Part shown: positions 50,375 to 62,520 of the stretch, in pieces
Layout: each line of letters opens with the position of its first letter
Position numbering within the stretch: the first letter of the stretch is position 1
From: Oxytricha trifallax
Taxonomy: Eukaryota; Ciliophora; Spirotrichea; Sporadotrichida; Oxytrichidae
Reading direction: 5' to 3'
Length of the DNA stretch: 64,000 bases
Assembly (NCBI GenBank): GCA_000711775.1
Contig: ARYC01001385.1
Coordinates: 1 to 64,000 of the forward strand
Notes under the pieces: model-generated
Database searches by the model: none
What the model saw: the letters and a program-made list of their open reading frames with translations, nothing else
What the model was told of the DNA's origin: nothing
Program-made: the position numbers and the translations under genes

Positions 50375-51370
50375 CATTTTCAGACTTTTGGTTTTGCAAA
50401 CGAAGTAAGGGGCGAACCTTTGAATGGGTGATAACCAGTGGTGCCACGCGACTCTCCATGCAAAGACTCAGGAAGATGGAGTCTTCGACTCAGACATCTC
50501 TCCCATTGGCTGATATAATCGAAGATCTTTATTCCTAGCACACCCTATGCCGATTTGCCATTCACCATTCGCACATTTCTTGATCTTTTTGTCTTAGATT
50601 ACCCTCTATTCTGGCAGCAAAGCCGAGAAATTCCTCTACATCGCTGGCTCTTTCCTTCTAATGCCAAGTTCTCTTTCTCCATGCTTGCAGAGTTACTTGG
50701 GGGATTCCTATTAGTGTGCTAAGACATCGGACAATGATTTGCCGCTTTTTTTCCTTTTGAGATTATGGATTCCCGTAGCTTTTTCACGCAAGCTCTATGC
50801 TATTTGGAATATAAATTGCTAAGGTTCCCATCTGCTCTGGTTCCTGTGCTCTCTTATATGACCTCTCCGCATGTATTGAACCTGGCTCTAGCGACAAGAG
50901 AGTCGAAGTTAAATAATGGCTTTGGGGCTTTCAAGATCTCTGCATTCTAACATGATTACTCCGCATCTTCATGCTTTTTTAGCTTGCAAGTCTCTGCTCA
51001 AACGTTACTGAAACATCATCCTGCTTAGGCTATCAATGTATTGGGCACTGCATGAATTAGGCTAATACGAACGTATCAACAGCAGAAAGAGTAGCAAGTG
51101 TTGATGGTATTGCAAGAGATGATCAACTTATCGTTAGGCCCTACAAAGCCACTGATGCTCTTTAGCAGCCTAGTCATGTTGACGCTTGTGATGATGTTAC
51201 TCTAAAAGGCTTCTTTTTCTACGAATCGAAGCTCCTCTTGCCATTCACTGCTGCTTGTTGGGGACTCTGATAGTAGAAAAACCATGTTGCGGCGACACTT
51301 GAGGCGGCTTGAGATAAAGGTGTAGCACTTATCACACTGCATTGGTAGGCTTTGACAAAGAGGTTTCCAT
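50375..51370 (-). pseudogene. Gene-like island A: cysteine-motif protein, frame-broken
   Basis: A moderate-GC island in the desert. On the minus strand the N-terminal part (from about 51370) encodes a CxxC motif (MQCDKCYTFISSRLKC) and then a Ser/Glu-rich stretch. After frame changes near 51080 and 50960, a ~190-codon TGA-free frame runs to about 50389 and contains RCLSRRLHLPESLHGES and PLTSFA. A related protein is encoded by island B (55505-56590), where those motifs read RCLSVRFNLPSFLKGES and PLTSFA. The paralogy confirms it is or was coding. The family is unknown; it may be a germline-limited gene or transposon gene in decay. Confidence 0.6.
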
Positions 51371-53223
51371 TTATAGCTTTTAGGATTTATCTTTAATTCA
51401 GGCCTATAATATTATAAAGTTCACATTAATTTGGTACCTTTTAGTTTTTTTATTAAGGCCATTTATATAAATAAATATCAATACAATAAGTACTCTTGTT
51501 TATAAATTAAAAGCTACCAAGTACTTGATAATAATATAAATACAATATTAAACTTGAATTTGAATTAAAATTTACAACCTTCTTATCTCCATTATTGATT
51601 TTACTCTTTTATATTTATTGTTTTATAAAATAATATGTTTATTCGTATTTACTTATATTTACTATGGAATTTAGATAATGAAATAAATTTATAGGTCATT
51701 TAGTCCTTTTTGAATAATAGTGTACGTCTTAATTATCTGGCTTTTTTTTCGTTAGGCATTCAATAAAAAATTCTTTGTTTATAAGGTTTAGAGCATATTG
51801 TTCAAAATTAAATTATGAGATATTCTCAATTCATACAATTATATATGTACAGATGTTTTTCTATTGCGTATGTTTAATTAAATTCAATTAATATAACTAT
51901 ATTTATTATTCAACATCTTTTGTTTAAAATTACAATAAATTACAAAAATAGAATACTAAAAGCTTAATTTCTTCTTATTTCTCACAATAAATTGAAAATT
52001 TTATTTAATGTATAATTCATAAATTATAGTTATTCTTTTTATATTATTATCAAGTATAATAAACATGATATAGTTATTATCCAAAATAAAAAACAATTCT
52101 TAAATTACTTGTAAAAAGTAACTTGTTTGTTAAAGTATTCATAAAATATTTAATAAATAATTTAAGAAAGAAATTTATAAATTCTAAGATATGTCAACAC
52201 TTAATATATTTTAATAAAATTTTTATCTTTAATTAAGTTAAACCTGTTACTGAATTTATATTATTTTAAAAATATTAAATTTTATTTTAACAATAATGAA
52301 AGAAGCATTTATTATTATTCATTTTAAACTTGTAATTTTGAGGAAAAAGGTAAATAGTGAATATAGAATATTGGCTTTGAAATAATATTAATTCTCTTTT
52401 ATTCTTATCAAATTTACTCAACAGATTAGTTCAAACATTTTGTTTATTTTATGCCTTTTAGATTCATCATGTTAGAATATTATTATTTTTCTTAAATTTT
52501 TCTCTTCTCTTGTTTGATTATATCTTGTATTTGCTAAATATATTAATTTGAGTTAGATATTAACTCTCTTATCTTGTATTTTGCTTTTATTTCATTAGAA
52601 TTTCTGTTAATATTTTCTCAAGTTATCATCAAGAAGTAAAATCATTTTAAATTCAAATGAAATCCCATTAATATTAGCAAATAACTAAAAAAAATGCTTT
52701 TATCTGCTTAATATTAATAGTAGTTTTTATAAGAGTAATAATATTTTTAATTATACATTTATACTTCTTTTTTTTCTAATGATATCAACAACAACAAAAA
52801 ATTTGGAATTAAAATGAAATAAACATAAATCTAAAAATTATAAAATTACCTTTTATTTCTACAACATCTTAAATTAAAATATAATATTCTAAAATAATAA
52901 AAATAAAAAAATTAATTTTATTTGTATTACCTTTTAAATAATCATAATAACTCGGATATATTTCGTCTATACATTTAATAAAATAAAAAATATTATAATT
53001 ATAATATTAAATAAAATTTTTCATCATAGTTCTCACAATTGAATTTTTTAGATTATGAATTTAATTATTCATTTTTAAAACATTTGTTGAATAATATATT
53101 TTTTATATAAATTTATTATATATTCATTTCAATATTATTTAATAAAATGATGTCCTTGATGAGCGGCCACATTATTTAAAAACTATTATTAAATTAGATT
53201 GATACTAAAAGGAACGTGGTTAG
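51371..53223. other. AT-rich, no gene seen
   Basis: AT-rich spacer between island A and the 463-codon frame. Confidence 0.6.
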
Positions 53224-54615
53224 ATGAACCTAGTTACCGACCTGAAGTCTCTCAATCTAGGCTCCCCTCTGAAAAGAGATAAGGCAGCCAACTCTCTCTA
53301 AGACTTAGCTTAACTCAGCTAAGCACAATTTGGACAAAACTCAGACTATTGGGAAACTGATAGTGAATCATCAGAAGAATATGAGTCAGACTCTAGTACA
53401 GACCTTGACTTTCAAAAAGGAATACACTTCGAAGATTACTACAAGGCAATGATACTTTAACATGCCCTACCCCAATACCAACAAGCTTTCGATTGGTACG
53501 GAGTTTTAACAAGAAAACAAAGGAGATAAGAAATTCAACAGAGATACTTAGATCAACCCACACTACAATGGAACGGGCACAATTGGTAAGCCCCTCCCAT
53601 GCCAAACATTTCACTACAAAACTCCATTCATAACAAAGGCCAGAAATTTCAGCAGATATTTAACAATCCTCCACCCACACCCTACACTAATCCCTATCTA
53701 ATAGGAAAAAAAACAGAAGCTGAAAAACCATAGAAGGCAAACAAACATAAAAAGCAAACTTCTAAACACAACATCCAGAAACCCCTACAACAAAACCCCA
53801 ACCAATGGGAATTCAGAACCAAGAGAAAAACTATAGAAGACACGGAAGAAGAGAAAGAGAAGAAACCCTCCTTCTTCAACTCAAAAATCAAACCTCAATA
53901 AGTTCAGAATTAGCAAGATTCTCACTTTACTATCTAATAGTAGAAACTGGCAGCTCCCTAACATACTACATAGTCTCCTCAGATACAACCAAGCTCAACC
54001 GATTAACTAAACAAGATATATGACGAATCACCCAAACTGAGTGAATAGATATCTGAAGAATCACCCAACAAAATAGACAAGATATGTGAAGAATCACCCA
54101 AAAACCTACTAAATAGGGAAGACAGTATTAAATAGGCTCCTCATCCATCAGAATCTGGCAAGATTCTGGTTGACAAAAAGAAAGCAATATAGCCTTAACC
54201 AATAAGGGGACAACAAACTATCAACTTAGACATCTACATTAAACCTAGAGAAGTATAAACTAAACTACTACTCAGCAAATTCTAAAATTTCGACCCATAA
54301 GAGATAAGATTTAAACTTCTCTAAAGATTAATAGATGCCCACGACCAAAACAAATTTCACAACTTTAACCTACCAGAAATACAGTTGATAAACTAGCTTA
54401 GTGCCCTATATCAGGGAGAGCTAGAATTGAGAAGTTTGCAAGAGAGAGTACTTCTCACCAACATTCTACAAAAGAATGATTTTGAAAATAATTTCATTGG
54501 TTAGCAATCAGAAAACTCAGAGCCATAAACTACTAAGAAAAGACAAAGAAAGGAACAAAGAAAGTAAACAAGATGGCACGAGAGATTGTCAGAGAAGATA
54601 AGAAAAGTTCAGTGA
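53224..54615 (+). CDS. Intact 463-aa protein of unknown function (hidden by TAA/TAG = Gln)
   Basis: ATG 53224 to TGA 54613-54615 is one uninterrupted frame of 463 sense codons containing dozens of TAA/TAG codons read as Gln. The N-terminus has an acidic Ser/Asp/Glu cluster (ETDSESSEEYESDSSTD). A Tyr/Trp/Gln-rich segment follows (YYKAMILQHALPQYQQAF), then a Pro/Asn/Lys-rich middle, three EESP-type repeats, a helical region (IRFKLLQRLIDAHDQ) and a very basic C-terminus (KKRQRKEQRKQTRWHERL). This could be a nucleic-acid-binding, gag/ORF1-like protein of a retroelement. About 120 bp after the stop lies an (ATT)n tract, as at some non-LTR element 3' ends. No reverse transcriptase is seen nearby. 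Confidence 0.72.
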
Positions 54616-54730
54616 ATTGGGTTAAGGTCCAAAATTAACTAAATTCACAAATGAATAACTAATTAAAAGGGCTTGACCCTTACATATATTAAACATATAC
54701 AAGATCGGGGGTCCCCAGAGACCTCAATGT

Positions 54731-54764
54731 GATCATATTATTATTATTATTATTATTATTATTT
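54731..54764 (+). repeat. (ATT)n microsatellite
   Basis: About nine ATT units lie ~120 bp downstream of the 463-codon frame, after the short GC-richer sequence GATCGGGGGTCCCCAGAG. This resembles the simple-repeat tail of some non-LTR retroelements, but may be coincidental. Confidence 0.85.
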
Positions 54765-55504
54765 AAAAACTGAATATGCATCGCATAATCATCATTTTAG
54801 TTTCTAAAAAGTTATAATTTATATAATTAAAAAGATAATGGGTTAAAGTAGCTGTTTAAATGTAATTCGATTTTATGTTTAAATTTTTTACAAAAAATAA
54901 ATTTCATTATTCTGCTAAATTTTTTAATCAATAATTATTATAATTGATTTATATACTAAGTATATAATTAGTATTAACTATTTAAAGTTAAACTATATTT
55001 AATTTATACAAGAATGTAAAAAATAGGAGAAATGAAAAGTAAAATACTTGTAAAAAAGAGATACTTTGAATGTTTTAGAAATTATAAAAGTACTAATAAC
55101 TCTTGTCGTTTAATTAGATTACTTGCTTAGAGGTACAGAATATTGATTATTAATATGTATAATGACACTTATTTCTCAAGAGGGATTCATTAAACTCTTG
55201 CCATCAAAGCCCTTTTGCTCTTTCGCCAATTTTGCATTTGATAAAGCTTATATAACACTTTCTATAAGCTGCCCGACTTTAATTCATAAGAAGATTCACT
55301 TCCATGTTATAATTATCTCCCCTGGAAAAATTTAGGCTATAGACATTTCTTTTATTATGAAATACTTCTAATAAAGCCAATGGCAACACTAACTACTTAA
55401 GGGAAAATACATAACAATGGAATGCGCGGCCAGCTTTACTTCAACAAATCTCAAGATTTGGAGTACCACACTGCAAGGATAGACAATTTATGAGATTTTC
55501 TGCC
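54765..55504. other. AT-rich to mixed, no gene assigned
   Basis: The first half is AT-rich. From ~55180 the composition rises and probably belongs to the 3' flank of island B. Confidence 0.5.
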
Positions 55505-56590
55505 TATCCACTTGCTCATTGTTTCATGCTAGCCTTGAAACATTCCTCGCATTTGCCAACTTTTTCACTAAGCCTCTTGGAGTTTTAATTTGGCATTTGG
55601 TAGAACTAGATATTGCAAACGATGTAAGGGGGCATTCGTGCATCCGAGGACTCTACAAAGCACCACTTGATTCTCCTTTTAAGAATGAAGGGAGGTTGAA
55701 TCTCACACTAAGACATCTGTTCTAGGAGCTGATATTATGCGAGAACAAGCTTTTCGCAGGCCATCCTATGCCTTTTGCTCAGGCGCCCTTGCACATTCCC
55801 AGATCTCATGATAAATCGCTTCCCTCGATTCTCAACTGCAAGCTCATTTTCTATGAATAAGTTGCTGATTTCTTCTAACCTAAACATGACTTCCTCTAAG
55901 TTATTGAAAGTTAGCCGCAGTGATTTCTTTTGAGCGCAATCAGACTTTGCCTGGCGCCAAGTAGTTATTCTTCAAATCTAAAAGAGAATACTGTCTTGTC
56001 TTATTTCAGTTTCAAGATCTTCAGGGATCTCTATCAATATCATCTCCTTCTTTTATGGTAACTTAAAGCTTCAAGGTGACTATTTCGTTCCATGTAGAAT
56101 GGCCACATAAACTAATTCTTCTGAAGAAGAGTTATGCTTTTGCTACAGCAGGTACTGAAACATCGAATCTTTACTGCTATTTCTAGAACTTGGCTATTCC
56201 CAGTAGCAATAAGTCTTAAGAGCATGAAAAGAATACGCTCATTTAAATTCCAATGCAGCAGAAACCAAATGAGAATCACAAGAACGATCCATTTGACGTC
56301 TCAAAGGTTTTCAAGTATTTTAAATACTGCAAGAAACGTTGCCATTATGATAAGGCGTAAAGGGCCGTTGCTGGACAATGAGATCTATATTTTTTGGATG
56401 CTTGTTGAGGATTTCGATTAAAAGCATTGTATGTTCAGGCCCACAACTTCACAAGCCACAGGACTAATGCATTTTGGGCACCTAGTATCAAGCAATTGCG
56501 ATGCAACATGTTTACTGGAATGGGATTTGTGAACTGCCACAAGAAGTATTTGGTCTAAGATAGCGAGTAAGCACCTCTGGCTCCATTATT
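55505..56590 (-). pseudogene. Gene-like island B: paralogue of island A, frame-broken
   Basis: The minus strand from about 56590 encodes a region with CPKC followed by a conserved-looking GPLRLII (compare GPNDKLII in island A). A Glu/Leu-rich stretch follows (LTFNNLEEVMFRLEEISNLF), then RCLSVRFNLPSFLKGES and PLTSFA matching island A. Joining these needs several one-base shifts, and one frame carries an in-frame TGA near 55975. The DNA similarity to island A includes the segment around 55760-55800 against 50540-50570. It is probably a decayed member of a germline-limited gene family. Confidence 0.58.
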
Positions 56591-59500
56591 AAAAGCTTGA
56601 ATTAGAAAATAGCTTTGCCAAAATTATTTATAATAAACTATAAATTAATTAAATATTTTTGCTCAATTCCTGATAATTTATGATAAATTGGTAATTAAAT
56701 TATATATTGACATTAATCTACCTCATATATCTCATAATAATTTAAGAATAAAAGAGTTTTATTTATATTTTTATTAAATTTAAACAATCACCTAATCTCT
56801 ATTGATTTTATTCTTTTATGTAATTATAAATTAATCGTACTGTTTTAAATAATAAAAAAGTTATTCTAATTATATTAATAATAATATTTTTTATTGTTAC
56901 TAATTAAAATGAAATATAATGTGAAATTTTTCTCGCAATATCATTAATAGGTCGCTTTGATACTTAAAATCTACCATTCTTATTTATTAAATCACATCCA
57001 ATTATTATTTTAAAATATTAAATTATTTCAAGAATAAACTTGAAACCTCTCTGTCATAATATATTGTAGAAAATATCAAAACACTAATAAAATTGTCATA
57101 ATTTCTGAGAATCAGCAGTGAAAGAGAAAAATTATTAAAGGATAAATACAACTATATAATATCTAATATCTTATTAATCTTATTACTTTAAATATAAAAA
57201 ATATATAAAAATAAGAAACATTATGATTAAATTTGTTTATTAAATATTAATTATATAATTTCTTTAATATTCTTAGTAAAATTTAATTCATTTTAAATAT
57301 TTAAAAGTTATAATAATTTTTAAAGCCTGCTACCTACTTTTATAATGTAAGTAACGCATATAAATAGTATTTTATATAAAAAACAATCATATTATGTATT
57401 TGAGTTTTTAACAAAATTTTATGACGATTAGATAATTAATATAAATCAATCTAATATCATAAGATATTAGTAAAACTAAAAAAAAGAACTCATCATACTT
57501 TAAGATTCTTCATTAACTATAAATAGTCAATATTCAATTCATTTATGAAATATTTAAAATTCTATGTAGAATTAAAAAATTCTTTGTATAAGAACATTGT
57601 TCTTGTTACTTATTTTTAGGTATTTTTGAGGATATTATTAATTTATTAACTTAATTAAGGAATCCACATCATTTATTTTTAAAATTATAAAAATCTAAAT
57701 TGAACTAAAAAAATCAATATGTCAATACAAGAATCCTTAAATCATAAATAATTATTAAATTTTATATAAGAATCAATAGGTTATTATTTAAATAAATTAA
57801 TAATGCCTACTTTAACAATTTTAGAAATATTTTAAATAATTATATAATTAAGCTATTTATATTTTATTTAAGCATCAAGCTTATAAGATTCATAACTCAT
57901 ACCTCCTTGAAAACAATATAAATTTTTTGCCAAGAATAACATTTAATTAATTTTACAGGGACAATTTAAAAGGAAATATTTAGCAATCTCAATTAATTTT
58001 GTAGTATTATAAATTATGATGTCCAAAGCTAACGCATTAACTTTTTTTTTAAACTTGAAAATAAATCAGGGAATTTTAATCAAAAAATTTGTATAATTTA
58101 GTTTTTAACAACCTAATTTTTACTAATGAGTGTATAAGTTCTCGCTCAAGTTAAGTTTAAAATGTCTAAATATTAAAAAAAATGTTAGTTGCAGTTCTCC
58201 TTGCCTAATATCATTTAGCTTTCAGACTACCACTTTTTGAAATGACTCTCAGAGATTTCTTATCTGACCAAAGAAATTATAGATAGCTTTCGTTAATAGC
58301 AATCTAAACTACACTGAAAGGCCTTCATTAGTTAGGGTTTGTTAAAAAAGCCCTCAATACTGAGAATATTATTTTTAAATTCTCACTTTTAAGAGTAACA
58401 ATCATTGATTTCAACAGAGTCTTAAAAGTGGAAGTATAAAGACTTGTTAAAGATATGGACACTTTGGGTTATTATTTAAAGAAAAGGCTGTAGAGATGGA
58501 AATTAAATCAAACATCATACATCATACACAAGTTCTGATTGTGCATTAAAATAATAAATTTACTCTATATTTCATATTTAAATTATACAATAACTTGAAT
58601 TCACAAATTTCTTAAAATTTCAAGCAAGTATAAATCTTGTTAAAGGATTTTAGAATTTTATTATGAAATTATAACTTAGTTAAATATTTATTTTTGGAAT
58701 TTTTACTTGAAATATATAATAAAATGTCATTTTTTTTTCAATTAATATAAGTTTATTTATGATAAATTTATTAAATTGATCATTTTATATTAAAATAATT
58801 TAATTTATCGAATTTTTATTATTTTTTAATTATTTAAAATAAAATTATAATTTCCTTACCTCAATTAAATTTTATTATTTAATTTTAAAGGACAAGCAAT
58901 TTAAAACTAACTTTTATGATTTTTCCTGATAATTTTAAATTAAATAATTATAAGAAAAATTGTAAAAACAATTATATTTGTTTGAAACTATTATGTCTTT
59001 AAGTTTTAAATATATCTATTAAATTAATAAGATTGACAAATTTATTTTTATTTATAAATTCTCTAGTAATATACAATTTTCCAAATCATTTAAAATCGTA
59101 GCAGAGATATATGAATTATTGTTTATTAGAAATAAATAACAAACTAGATATTTAAATTTAATAATTAATAACTATTTCTTAAAAGTATAGGGTAATAAAT
59201 AAAATGAACTTTCCAAAGATTTCATTTTATTTGAAAAATAACAAAGAATAATTTATATGAACTTTTTGGTAATATTTTTTTAAAAAAATTATTTTTTAAA
59301 TCAAGTATTTTGATTAGAGCTCTATTCAGTACCCCAGTAGGAGAAAAGGACATGCACTTTGATTGCGAATATTTTATTTATTTTTTACTATTTTATTTAT
59401 AATATAACTAGAGTAGTTTAAGCAAAATAAACATTTTTTAATTAGTTTTTATTCTTATATATGATTAATTGATTATTTTAATAACACATATTATTGTTTA

Positions 59501-61169
59501 AATATTTAATATAAAAAGGTTATTGATGCCAGAGTTTCTTAGTTACAAATAATTAAATTCAAAGAAGTATATTATTGATAAGAAAATTATTAATTTATTT
59601 ATTCAAATAAAAATAAATATGAGTTAAAAATAATTTAAAAAAAAATAAATTAATAGATTTTATAAAAGAGATAATATATTATTTATAATTAAATAAAATT
59701 ATATATTTTATCTATAAAATACATTGAATTATTCTATTTATTATTTTGATTTATATAAATTAAATATATTTAAATATATTATAGATGATTATTCATAGTT
59801 TCCATTATAAAAGGATATTATATAAAATTTTTAAGCTTCATAATGACACTATTTTTAAATTTCTCTTTCATTAGAATATAAGTCTTGCTGTAGTATTTTT
59901 TTATTAAATATTACTTTATTTTACATTTAAAATTTCATTTAGATATACCTATATTTAAAAAATGTAATATTTTATTTTGTAATTATATAATTTAATGAGA
60001 TTTATAAATAAATTAATAAAAGAGAGTAAAAAATATTATGTTTATTTTTAAATTGAATGAATTTAAAGTAAATTCCTAAATATTATATACAAAATTTAGA
60101 GTACTAATTTGTTTATAATTTAATTGTGATATTGAATAAAATATTATAAATTATAATTAAATTAGATATAAACATTAATATTTACTTATTTAGTTTATTC
60201 AATTTTTGAATAGATATTAAATTATAATTAGTAAGAATGGAAAGATAAGTAAGACCTATAAAAAGAAGGTAGATTTTTAAATTCCCTATTATAAAATAAA
60301 GAGATTTATAAAAATAATTTTTAAGATAAAATTAAAATATTCATTTAAATAAATAATATTTTAACTTGAAATTCATAAAAATATTAAGCAGCATAATTAA
60401 ATAATTCTAAAATTAAATTTAAATTATATTTGGTACATCTTGTGGTTAAAACCATATAAAATACTTATCATATTTTTTCAAGAATTTTTAGATTAAAATC
60501 ATTATTTAAATAAATTAACAAAAATTAAATTAATATTAGAATCTATTTACAACATGAATCAATACTTTACTTAAAAGAGTTATTATCTTTTTAAACCTAA
60601 ATATAAGTTAATTCATCTTTATTTATAATTAATAAAATTATATAATTTTTTTAATTGTTCAATTCAGATGGACTTTAGAACATGTTAAAAATTATATAAT
60701 TTAAATATTTATTAAACATCGAAAGAGCTTTTTTGAAATGAGCTTTTAAAATTATAAACAATTATATAAAATAAATATTTTTACTTTTATTTAGCCCTAC
60801 ATAATTCCTTAATGTTTATATAAACACCGATATGATAGAATAAAAGCTATAGGTCTAGAATGCAAAGTATTCATTTATTAATTTTATATATTTTTATTTA
60901 AATAATATACATATATATAATTATTATAGAACAAAAATTATAAAAATATTTATTTAAAGTTTATAAAAAAATATTAATTTTATATTTATTTAATTAACTT
61001 CAATTTTTTAATTTTTATTTTATATAATAATTAGAACGACAAAAATGTAAGCTCCCTACAACTAACCTATTAAAATAAAATAAATATAATCTATAATAAG
61101 TTTTAACTTTTTTAAGTAAATAAAATATAAGTGCTAATAAATATTAAAACTTATTTGGAAATGAAACAC
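56591..61169. other. AT-rich, no gene seen
   Basis: AT-rich sequence. The part around 58,190-58,470 is slightly richer in G+C and contains short inverted words (CACTTTTAAGA.../...TCTTAAAAGTG near 58385-58430), but no supported gene. Confidence 0.6.
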
Positions 61170-62520
61170 AAAAGAGAACCCTCCATTGAATTAATGATTG
61201 TAAATAAGACAATTGAAAAATATAATAATTTAAAAGCAAATTAAAGATGAAATAAAAAACTATAGCTAAATCTCATTAAACATACTATCTAAAGATAATC
61301 TTTTAAGAAACAACCGGATGTATTAATTTTGTGCAGAACTACCAATATAAGCTCACTAATATTATTGAAATGCAAAATATAAATTGTTATCTGGTAACTT
61401 ACGACAGTAAACGATTGCCTTAATAAATAAAAAGCTGGAAAAAACTTATATTTGCCCTAAAATTATAATTAAGTTCGACAAGGTACTTGAAAAGCATTAA
61501 ATGGGAAAGCGAATCTATGCAAAAGAACAGTACTGGTGAAGTAATAATTATATTTTAGTAAATCATTAGATTATTGAAAAGAAATTATAATTAGAATAGA
61601 AGAGTTTTTAATTCAAGGAATTAAGAATACACAAAATAAATAGTGGCCATGGAGAAATGAACATATTTATAATCTAAACTTAAAGACAAGATATTATATA
61701 AAATTGCTGAAAATAGATTATTAAAAAGTTAAAAGTGAACCAAGAATATTGAAGTGTAAGATCCTCAATGATTGGTGTTAAAATTTGCTTCAAAAAAAGA
61801 AAATAGAACCACTGAATGAACTTATGATAGAATTGCAGGGCACAGATAATTAAACGAGATAATGATTAATCAAGAAAACAATAAAAATTTTAGACATTAA
61901 AATAGCGTACTTATCACTATGATTGCCATATGAAACAATAATCTCAACAAATAATATTAAATAATGTTAAAATATAAATTGTCCTTAAGTCTGGAAGGAT
62001 AATTTATGAAATAAGAAATTGGAAGGTTTAGGATAATAATATAATTGAAATGTTTACAAAAAGAGTAAGAAATAACATTCTATGCCCATGTCGTAGAAAA
62101 AGAATGAGCAAAAAATATAAATTGATTACAATATCCAAAATTTATAAGGAAGTTATGTGTTAATTTGTTACCTCCAAACATAAATGTAATAGCAGCAATG
62201 AATATTAAACTTATTAAGCAAAGTTTTGACAACATGAAAGATTTTTCACAAAGACTTATTAAGATATCAACAATATTTGATGAAAATAAAGGGGATATAT
62301 ACAAATGTAGAAAACAAACTGATCCTTAATTTAGTTAAAATTATATATAATGGAGGATAATTATTTATAAAATACAACTTAAAGGGTTTAATATTAGCCC
62401 AAAAGTAAGAGAAAAAATTAGATTCTTTTTAAATAAAAGATAGAAAGGAAATATTTATAATTTATTAGCATTATTTACAAATAGAGAATTTGTTCTAAGT
62501 ATTTCATATTAGCTTACCTT
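61170..62520 (+). repeat. Third, diverged relative of the ~5-kb repeat unit
   Basis: Several stretches match copies 1 and 2 in order and orientation: AATTAAGTTCGACAAGGTAC near 61488 (compare 23730 and 37222) and ATATACAAATGTAGAAAACA near 62297 (compare 24738). Only part of the unit is present and divergence is higher. The TIR element is absent. Confidence 0.6.
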
